A DNA stretch of 13,239 nucleotides from an uncultured Ruminococcus sp. (GTDB lineage: Bacteria > Bacillota > Clostridia > Oscillospirales > Ruminococcaceae): contig UQEM01000060.1 of the NCBI GenBank assembly GCA_900540005.1, forward strand, positions 1 to 13,239. The letters run 5' to 3'. Positions 8,801 through 13,239 of this stretch are shown here, in pieces; the stretch's first letter is position 1; each line of letters starts with the position of its first letter. The position numbers and the translations under genes were made by a program. The notes below the pieces were generated by a model, which did not search any database, was not told where the DNA came from, and saw only the letters and a list, made by a program, of their open reading frames with translations.

Positions 8801-9128
8801 ATTTAGCAGTATCAACCGAATTCTCATACTTATGGACAGCATCATTACGTTTTGTTCTAAGAGAATACAGAATGTCATCAATTTTTCCGCCACGCTCAAT
8901 AAGTCCTTCTCTTTTTAAGATTTTAATTCTGTTAGCGTGAGTATTATCATAATCGTCGGGTTCAGTAAGCCTTTCGTTTGCAAAGATTTCTTGTACTAGT
9001 CGTTCGGCAAACATTCCAAGCTTATAAATGCACGCATTAGGATCATTATAGAGATAGCTCTCAGCGGTTTCTCCTATTTTTGCGAGTGTTTCCCAATATC
9101 TATTCAAAAATTCAAAGTTGGATTTCAT
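5865..9128 (-). CDS. hsdR: Type I restriction endonuclease subunit HsdR
   Basis: Motor and nuclease subunit: translocates DNA with ATP hydrolysis and cuts away from unmethylated target sites. It has 1087 residues. An N-terminal DUF4145-like helical domain (about 1-135, with RTKRNDAVHK at 91-100) precedes the HSDR_N nuclease domain, with PD-(D/E)xK residues Asp249 (YADYAL) and Glu263-x-Lys265 (IIEAKK). The SF2 motor has Walker A ATGTGKT (406-412), DEAH (511-514), TATP (555-558), then TTGIDVPE and QMLGRATRL (about 735-768). The C-terminal part looks like the EcoEI-type HsdR C domain. No motif is missing. The ATG at 9128 has GGAGGTGA a few bases upstream. First gene of the operon, served by the promoter at 9196-9224. 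Confidence 0.97.
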   Translation of the reverse strand: MKSNFEFLNRYWETLAKIGETAESYLYNDPNACIYKLGMFAERLVQEIFANERLTEPDDYDNTHANRIKILKREGLIERGGKIDDILYSLRTKRNDAVHKYENSVDTAKSLLIMAYRLAVWFMEVYGDYTFQAPEFIMPQNEPIPDYESIIKGLEEQLAKATEAKPTMTATDGLSFKERVDKSAEVIESMELTEAETRIIIDDQLRKYGWEVDTNNLRYSKGTRPQKGRNLAIAEFPTDSTVTKGGYADYALFVGLKLVAIIEAKKASIDIPAVIDYQCKDYARMIKSEHSEYVIKEWNGYKVPFVFATNGRKYLKQIEQKSGIWFLDLRDGVNTPKALQGWFSPDGLMEMLDKDIVTANQTLQNTPCDLLRDPDGLNLREYQIRAIEAAENAIICGKKTALLSMATGTGKTRTILGMIYRFIKSNRFKRILFLVDRTALGEQASDVFKEVKIEDLMTLDEIYNIKGLDEKNIDKETKIHIATVQSLVKRLIYSEDDTMPSVSDYDLIVVDEAHRGYTLDKELSDDEMLYRNQEDYISKYRTVIEYFDAVKIALTATPALHTTEIFGKPVFTYSYREAVIDGYLVDHDAPHDIHTKLRDNGIEYKKGETLAIYDPNTGEILNSDELEDDMKFEIDKFNKDIITENFNIAVFEEIAMDFNPDGEGKTLIYAVDDAHADLIVKILKDIYSKYGIDNDVVKKITGSIEGGNKKKILEAIRQFKNESYPKIVVTVDLLTTGIDVPEIVNLVFMRRIKSRILFEQMLGRATRLCNKIHKDHFEIYDPVGVYETLEPVSNMKPVTPNPKTTFEDLLNGLKVVEKDKQAYQLSLIIAKLQRKSRRISAKAQEQFAYLTGGKDLMAFAKELNGSNVENSVKRALECSEAFAVLDKDKTHGKRPIVIDDHEDEIISHERGYGDATKPEDYIESFKKFILENINEINALKIVCTKPSELTRETLKELKMELDRHNFTEKQLNTAWNEMTNEDIVADIIAFVRQQAIGSALVSHETRVKNAFAKLKQNHKFNKIQLDWLKRIEKVMLEETVFDEQMLEQGAFKNNGGFKGIDRRFEGHLHEVIMELNQYLYDDGGNVA

Positions 9129-9152
9129 ATCAACTCACCTCCGTCGTAAGGT

Positions 9153-9183
9153 AACTTCTCATAATAATATGTTATGAGAAGTT
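9153..9183. repeat. 12-7-12 palindrome in the hsdR leader (operator or recombinase site)
   Basis: Perfect 12-bp arms AACTTCTCATAA (9153-9164) and TTATGAGAAGTT (9172-9183) flank a 7-bp spacer. It sits at about +6 to +36 of the predicted hsdR transcript, just before the SD. It could be a repressor operator, a leader hairpin controlling translation, or a tyrosine recombinase core-like site, since paired arms of 11-13 bp with a 6-8 bp spacer are typical of those. The arm also occurs in hsdS. Confidence 0.75.
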
Positions 9184-9195
9184 GTCATTTATTGT

Positions 9196-9224
9196 ATTAT
9201 ACCACAATTTGCACAATCAGTCAA
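9196..9224 (-). promoter_or_regulatory. Sigma-A type promoter of hsdRMS
   Basis: On the - strand TTGACT (9219-9224), a 17-bp spacer and TATAAT (9196-9201) match the housekeeping consensus at 11 of 12 positions with optimal spacing. The transcript would start near 9189, giving a leader of about 60 bases that contains the palindrome and the hsdR SD. Confidence 0.85.
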
Positions 9225-9256
9225 TCGTTTTACGAGATAAATTCTATGCTATTAAC

Positions 9257-9286
9257 CATAAAATTGATTTTCAATATCAATTTATG
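9257..9286. repeat. AT-rich inverted repeat upstream of the hsdR promoter
   Basis: Arms CATAAAATTGAT (9257-9268) and ATCAATTTATG (9276-9286) pair with one extra A in the left arm and a 7-bp spacer. It lies about 33 bp upstream of the -35 box. It may be an operator or simply an AT-rich hairpin; no function is assignable. Confidence 0.45.
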
Positions 9287-9305
9287 ATAACAAAAGAATA
9301 TTATT

Positions 9306-9354
9306 AAAAGATATGCTCTCCATACAATTACCGCATAGAGAGCATATCTTTTTT
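9306..9354. terminator. Strong intrinsic terminator at the RM block edge
   Basis: Perfect 15-bp stem (9306-9320 with 9338-9352), 17-base loop, T-run at 9349-9354 on the + strand and AAAA before the stem, which gives UUUU on the opposite transcript. It lies upstream of the leftward RM operon and before the rightward ICE fragment, with no gene directly feeding it, so it may insulate the module or be left from a lost gene. Confidence 0.75.
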
Positions 9355-9481
9355 ATTATAATAGCTTTCAATTGTATTTTGATTACAGTTGTAAATATCC
9401 TCAATTCAAATCTATCGTAATTCGTTTTCAAAGATATATTGCAAAACCACTGCCCGAAATATTATAAATTATCGTTGTTAA
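9355..9481. other. Non-coding AT-rich stretch at the RM/ICE junction
   Basis: No gene, RNA or mobile-element end is recognised here. In the frame of the downstream helicase a TAA at 9479-9481 is followed at once by helicase-coding sequence, and base composition rises sharply. This marks the right junction of the RM block, to within a few bases of 9481. I looked for group II intron domain V and IS-like termini and saw none. Confidence 0.5.
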
Positions 9482-11254
9482 GGTGCAGCTACAGGCACAC
9501 CCGTCAGCAATTCTATGGTAGAGTTATACTCGGTGCAGAGATATTTGCAGTACGACACTCTGGTACGGAATGGCTTGCAGCATTTTGACAGTTGGGCTTC
9601 TACTTTCGGAGAAACCATAACGGCGTTGGAGCTTGCCCCAGAGGGGTCAAGTTACCGCCCGAAAACAAGGTTTGCCAAGTTTCACAACCTGCCAGAGCTG
9701 ATGCAGATGTTCCGTGAGGTAGCCGACATTCAGACCGCCGATATGCTGAAGCTCCCCGTGCCAAAGGTCAATTATCGCAATATCAAGGTCGCTCCGAGCG
9801 AAATCCAAACGGAAATGGTTGCTTCCCTCGCAAAGAGAGCCGAGAAAGTCCGTGACAGACTTGTAGAGCCGTATATCGACAATATGCTGAAAATTACAAA
9901 TGACGGGCGAAAATTGGCACTCGACCAAAGGCTTATCGACCCGATGCTGCCAGACTTTGAAAACAGTAAGGTCAACGCCTGCGTGGATAATGTGTACCGT
10001 ATCTGGGCGGAAAACGCCGACACACGGGCGACGCAGCTTGTATTTTGCGACCTGTCAACGCCCAAAAACGACGGCACTTTCAATGTGTACGACGATATAC
10101 GAACAAAGTTGACCGACAGGGGTATCCCTGCGGAGCAGATACGCTTTATTCACGAAGCGACTACCGACGCACAGAAAAAGGAGCTGTTTGCAAAGGTCAG
10201 AAGCGGCGAAGTGCGAGTTCTCTTAGGTTCTACCCCGAAAATGGGAGCAGGTACGAATGTGCAGGACAGGCTCAAAGCCATTCATAATTTGGACTGTCCG
10301 TGGCGACCGAGCGACCTTGAACAGCGGCAAGGGCGCATTGAACGGCAAGGCAATATGTTCCCAGAGGTTGAGGTCTATCGCTATGTTACCGAGCAGACCT
10401 TTGACGCCTACCTCTATCAGTTGGTAGAGAGCAAGCAGAAATTTATCAGCCAGATAATGACGAGCAAAAGCCCCGTCCGTTCTGCCGAAGATGTGGACGA
10501 GGTTGCGCTGTCCTTTGCCGAGGTCAAAATGCTTGCTACAGGCGATGAGCGTTTCAAGGAGAAAATGGACTTGGATATACAGGTATCGAAGCTGCGTGTA
10601 CTCAAACAAAGCTATCTCTCCGAGCATTACGACCTTGAGGATAGGATACTCAAATTCTATCCGCAGACCATAAAGGAGTATGAGGAACGCATCGCAGGCT
10701 ATGAAAGCGACACGGCTCTTGCTGAACAGCACAAGCCGCAGGGCGAGGATAAGTTCTGCCCGATGACCCTAAAAGGCGTGACCTACACCGAAAAAGCAGC
10801 CGCAGGCGAAATGCTCCTTGCCGTCTGCAAGGAAAGCACTCTTGCCAATCCCGTGGAAATTGGCAGCTACCGTGGCTTTAGAATGGAGGTTTATTATGAT
10901 ACGCTCAACACCCATTACTGCCTAAACCTTTGTGGGAAAGCAAAGCACAAGGTAGAATTAGGCAGCGATGCGCTCGGCAATCTGACCCGAATTGAAAATG
11001 AGCTTGCGAAAATCCCTATAAAATTGGAGGTTGCAAGGACAAAGCGGACGGAAACCATTGAACAGCTACAAACCGCAAAAGCGGAGGTTGAAAAGCCTTT
11101 TGCCTTTGAAGATGAGCTGCGGGAAAAGACGGAACGACTGAACGCTCTCAATATCGAGCTTAATCTGAATGAGAAAGACCGTTCCGTTATGGATACAGAG
11201 CCAGACCAGAGCGAGGAACAACCCGAAAGAAAATGTGCAAATCGAGAGAGATAA
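9482..11254 (+). pseudogene. 3' fragment of ICE SNF2-helicase/methylase (LtrC-like) gene
   Basis: C-terminal 590 codons of the very large helicase, often fused to a methylase domain, that Tn1549-like ICEs carry. Homology opens with GAATGTPVSNSMVELY, the helicase TGTP motif, directly after an in-frame TAA (9479). The ATG at 9515 lies inside this motif and lacks an SD, so it is probably not a real start. Counting from that Met, the helicase C domain follows: TQLVFCDLSTP (173-183), GAGTNVQDRL (244-253), and QRQGRIERQGN (270-280) with its arginine finger. A Glu/Lys-rich tail comes after. Walker A, DEAH and any methylase domain are missing, so helicase activity is not expected. The 5' half may lie left of the window if the RM block is a simple insertion, or may be lost. 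An automatic caller may list 9515-11254 as a CDS. Confidence 0.85.
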
Positions 11255-11268
11255 TGCTGTTTGTATAT

Positions 11269-11297
11269 TTGTAATGACCTTTTTGGGGCAGTATAAT
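11269..11297 (+). promoter_or_regulatory. Promoter upstream of the small ICE ORF
   Basis: TTGTAA (11269-11274), 17-bp spacer, TATAAT (11292-11297), 35 bp before the start at 11333. It would let downstream ICE genes be transcribed despite the broken helicase gene upstream. Confidence 0.6.
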
Positions 11298-11332
11298 AGG
11301 TACAAGAAGTATTAAAATCGGAGGTGAAAACC

Positions 11333-11662
11333 GTGCTTGATAATTTCAAATTTGAAACCTTTGTCGATGCGCACAGCAATATTTTCGAGGAGTATCTAAG
11401 CTCCGTTATATCCAAGCTGAGAGAAACCAATTCCGAATACCGTTCCATAGAGGAAAAGATAGAGAGCCTTTACAGGCAGTATCCGAAAGTGATGGCGCTA
11501 TTCGATACGGAGAAATCAAGCGATTTATCCGAGCAGGAATGTACGGCGCTGATAGAAATTCTGGAGCTTCGGGCGAGGCTCTGCGATATGCAGCAGGAAG
11601 CAATTTATTTCCGAGGCTGCTATGACAGCGTGGGTTATCTGAAAAAGGCAGGCATTTTATAA
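11333..11662 (+). CDS. Small ICE-associated protein, function unknown
   Basis: A 109-residue soluble, mostly helical protein with no signal peptide or membrane segment. It begins MLDNFKFETFVDAHSNIFEE and ends YFRGCYDSVGYLKKAGIL. I choose GTG at 11333 because GGAGGTG (11320-11326) lies 6 bases upstream; the GTG at 11324 overlaps that SD. I recognise the type as a small conserved ORF found beside the SNF2 helicase and DUF3991 genes in such ICEs, but cannot name its family with confidence. It has its own apparent promoter and is followed by two terminators, so it may be a single-gene transcript. No function is proposed. Confidence 0.8.
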   Translation: MLDNFKFETFVDAHSNIFEEYLSSVISKLRETNSEYRSIEEKIESLYRQYPKVMALFDTEKSSDLSEQECTALIEILELRARLCDMQQEAIYFRGCYDSVGYLKKAGIL

Positions 11663-11671
11663 CCGAGAACG

Positions 11672-11702
11672 GCGGCATTGGCAAAAAGCTGATGCCGCTT
11701 TT
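11672..11702 (+). terminator. Intrinsic terminator after the small ORF (first of two)
   Basis: GCGGCAT (11672-11678) pairs with ATGCCGC (11692-11698) across a 13-base loop, followed by TTTT. It begins 10 bp after the stop codon. Confidence 0.6.
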
Positions 11703-11706
11703 ACAT

Positions 11707-11747
11707 AGCCGAGTGGTTTTCACTTAACGAAAATCACTCGGCTTTTT
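11707..11747 (+). terminator. Intrinsic terminator after the small ORF (second of two)
   Basis: A 15-bp stem (11707-11721 with 11729-11743, one G:T pair), 7-base loop and TTTTT at the end: a textbook terminator, 9 bp before the SD of the primase-like gene. Confidence 0.85.
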
Positions 11748-11772
11748 CTATTTCTGGAGGTGATTTGATTGA

Positions 11773-12753
11773 ATGAGAAGCAGCAGACCCTATGTGCAGC
11801 TTGACCCTGCGGTTATCGAACAGGCACGGCAAATGGACTTGCTCTCCTATCTCAGAGCTTATGAGCCGAACAATCTGGTGCGTGTCGGCGGCAGCGTTTA
11901 CTGCACCAGAGAACACGACAGCTTAAAGATTTCCAATGGCAAATGGTATTGGTGGTCGAGAGGTATCGGCGGTGTTTCCGCCCTTGACTATCTTATCAAG
12001 GTCAAGGATTACGGATTTGTAGAAGCCGTCGAAGCGCTGACGGGCGGTGCGGTTGAATGGACACCGCCGCAAACGCCGAAAAAAGACGAGCCGAAAGTTC
12101 TGCTATTACCGCCGAAGCACAGGGATTGTAACCGAGTAATGCAGTATCTTTTCGGGCGTGGTATAGATTATCAGCTCATACAGGAGTGCATTGCAGACGG
12201 TACGATTTACGAAAGTGCCGATTATCACAATGCCGTTTTTGTGGGCAAGGATAAAAACGGAACGCCAAAGTATGCAGCCTTGCGCAGCACGCTCGGCAGC
12301 ACTTTCAAGCAGGACGCTTCGGGAAGTGACAAGCGATATTCGTTCCGACTGCTTGCAAAAGAGCCGATAAACACGGTGCATTTATTTGAAGCAGCCATTG
12401 ATTTGCTGTCCTATGCGACCTATCTCAAATGCGAGGGCAAGGACTATCGGACACAAAATCTGCTCTCTTTGTCGGGCGTATATCAGCCAAAAAAGGAGCT
12501 GAGCGAGAGCAAAGTTCCCATTGCGCTGTCCACTTATCTCAAAGAAAATCCGCAAATCAAGACCGTTGTTTTGCACCTTGACAATGACAAAACGGGCAGG
12601 CTGTGTACTGCCGCCTTAACCGAATTATTGAAAAAGAACTATGAAATTGTTGATTCTCCGCCGCCTGTCGGCAAGGATGTCAACGATTTTTTAATGTCCT
12701 ATCTGGGGCTTTCAAGGCAAAAGCCCGTCCGTGAAAGGAGTGATGTCCGTTGA
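11773..12753 (+). CDS. DUF3991/TOPRIM primase-like ICE protein
   Basis: Predicted to act in DNA processing or replication of the element, by analogy to DnaG-type primases. It has 326 residues. An N-terminal zinc-finger-like region (about 40-75: VYCTREHDSLKI, WYWWSRGIGG) resembles the CHC2 fold but with only one clear Cys. A DUF3991 region (about 118-190) follows, then a TOPRIM domain with Glu206 (HLFEAAIDLLSY), Asp270 and Asp272 (LHLDNDKTGR), and KDVNDF (301-306). These acidic residues fit metal binding. The ATG at 11773 has GGAGGTGAT ending 8 bases upstream; TTG at 11765 is out of frame. Gene order after the helicase gene matches Tn1549-like ICEs. Probably intact. Whether it makes primers is not shown. 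Confidence 0.9.
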   Translation: MRSSRPYVQLDPAVIEQARQMDLLSYLRAYEPNNLVRVGGSVYCTREHDSLKISNGKWYWWSRGIGGVSALDYLIKVKDYGFVEAVEALTGGAVEWTPPQTPKKDEPKVLLLPPKHRDCNRVMQYLFGRGIDYQLIQECIADGTIYESADYHNAVFVGKDKNGTPKYAALRSTLGSTFKQDASGSDKRYSFRLLAKEPINTVHLFEAAIDLLSYATYLKCEGKDYRTQNLLSLSGVYQPKKELSESKVPIALSTYLKENPQIKTVVLHLDNDKTGRLCTAALTELLKKNYEIVDSPPPVGKDVNDFLMSYLGLSRQKPVRERSDVR

Positions 12754-12827
12754 TTGTGTAACAGTTTTTTGAAAAAAAGACAGCCAAACAGACCCCAAAT
12801 TTAAGAACGAAAGTGAGGAAATGACGA

Positions 12828-13121
12828 TTGAAAAACTATGATGTGACCCTTACCGCCCACTACGAAAAGACCGTTTCCGTTTGCGCCGACAGCCCCGAAC
12901 AGGCGGCGGAGAAAGTCAAAATCATTCTCTTCGATACCGACCTTATCGAGTTTTCCGATGAGGATTTTGTCTGCGGCGAAGCCGATATTACCGAGCATAG
13001 CGAGGACGGTCTTGACGATACCGATGAGGAAGAATTGTCCGAAGAAGATGATTGTTCGGACTGTCCGTACTTCTGCCCCGTGTGCGGAAAATGTCTGTAT
13101 GAGGACGAGTGCGAAGAATGA
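12828..13121 (+). CDS. DpnD/PcfM-like small acidic protein with Cys-rich tail
   Basis: 97 residues. The first 55 (MKNYDVTLTAHYEKTVSV, then ADSPEQAAEKV and EDFV) resemble the DpnD/PcfM family of small plasmid and ICE proteins of unknown function. A very acidic linker (about 55-75) follows. The C-terminal tail has six Cys at 76, 79, 83, 86, 89 and 95, a possible zinc-binding knuckle. The start is TTG at 12828, with GAGG about 9 bases upstream; the nearby ATG at 12821 reads into a stop after six codons. It lies 74 bp after the primase-like gene, probably co-transcribed. Confidence 0.75.
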   Translation: MKNYDVTLTAHYEKTVSVCADSPEQAAEKVKIILFDTDLIEFSDEDFVCGEADITEHSEDGLDDTDEEELSEEDDCSDCPYFCPVCGKCLYEDECEE

Positions 13122-13122
13122 T

Positions 13123-13227
13123 ATGTCTTACCAAGCACTGAATTTGGCTAACCAAATTCCGCTTGTTAGGGGGCTGCCCCTAATCAATGCCAACAACTTA
13201 AGCGATATTGGCATTTACCCTGCATAA
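13123..13227 (+). CDS. Possible 34-residue peptide, doubtful
   Basis: ATG at 13123, one base after the preceding stop, opens a 34-codon frame beginning MSYQALNLANQIPL and ending GIYPA. The SD is poor (GAAGAA-like). The frame covers three tandem hairpins, so the DNA may serve structure rather than coding. No family is recognised. Translational coupling to the upstream gene is possible. Confidence 0.3.
   Translation: MSYQALNLANQIPLVRGLPLINANNLSDIGIYPA
13141..13214. repeat. Three consecutive 7-bp-stem inverted repeats
   Basis: AATTTGG/CCAAATT (13141-13147 / 13152-13158, loop 4), TTAGGGG/CCCCTAA (13166-13172 / 13177-13183, loop 4) and ATGCCAA/TTGGCAT (13187-13193 / 13208-13214, loop 14). All stems are perfect. 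Position downstream of ICE processing genes makes an origin of transfer, single-strand origin or structured leader possible. Confidence 0.6.
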
Positions 13228-13239
13228 AAAATCAAATAG

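Noticed and set aside
9355..9481. Group II intron or IS end at the RM/ICE junction
   Set aside because: Such elements often sit in ICE helicase genes, but no domain V-like hairpin, terminal repeat or transposase is seen here.
10223..10732. 169-codon - strand frame inside the helicase fragment
   Set aside because: Shadow of helicase motifs read backwards, without start context.
1..13239. CRISPR array, tRNA or rRNA genes
   Set aside because: No regularly spaced short repeats and no tRNA or rRNA-like sequence were found on reading both strands.

Overview
The window holds two unlike blocks. Positions 1 to about 9480 are AT-rich and carry a complete type I restriction-modification (RM) operon together with spare specificity-gene cassettes and a tyrosine recombinase. 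Positions from about 9482 to the end are visibly more GC-rich and carry genes typical of Tn1549-like integrative conjugative elements (ICEs) of gut Firmicutes. The strong SD sequences (GGAGG), gene families and codon use suggest a Clostridia host such as a Ruminococcus, Oscillospiraceae or Lachnospiraceae member. This is inferred from family resemblance only.

RM block. The operon reads leftward: hsdR (9128-5865), hsdM (5868-4438) and hsdS (4438-2861). The first two genes overlap by 4 bp and the next two by 1 bp, and a near-consensus promoter lies at 9196-9224. Facing hsdS are two promoterless hsdS cassettes on the + strand. One (2-1354, cut by the window edge) carries two target recognition domains (TRDs); the other (2272-2868) carries one. 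Between them is a XerC/D-like tyrosine recombinase (1391-2200, - strand). The expressed gene and the silent cassettes share inverted repeats exactly at the TRD boundaries: 55 bp or more (1-55 / 4157-4211), 126 bp (656-781 / 3449-3574) and 26 bp (2271-2296 / 3433-3458). This is the layout of a phase-variable type I RM locus like SpnIII of Streptococcus pneumoniae. Two first TRDs and three second TRDs allow up to six HsdS proteins, hence six methylation patterns and restriction specificities.

Regulatory stretch 9129-9481. It holds an SD, a 12-7-12 bp palindrome just after the predicted transcription start, the hsdR promoter, an AT-rich inverted repeat and a strong bidirectional-type terminator. 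The palindrome arm (AACTTCTCATAA) recurs inside hsdS next to the TRD boundaries, hinting at a link between the recombinase and the operon leader.

ICE block. Positions 9482-11254 are the 3' part of the giant SNF2-helicase/methylase gene of these ICEs. Its coding homology starts abruptly at a helicase ATGTP motif, preceded in frame by a stop, so the RM block has interrupted or replaced the 5' part. Then come a promoter, a small unknown ORF (11333-11662), two terminators in tandem, a DUF3991/TOPRIM primase-like gene (11773-12753), a DpnD/PcfM-like small acidic protein with a Cys-rich tail (12828-13121), and a final stretch with three consecutive hairpins (13141-13214). The simplest reading is that a switchable defence/epigenetic module has lodged in a conjugative element.
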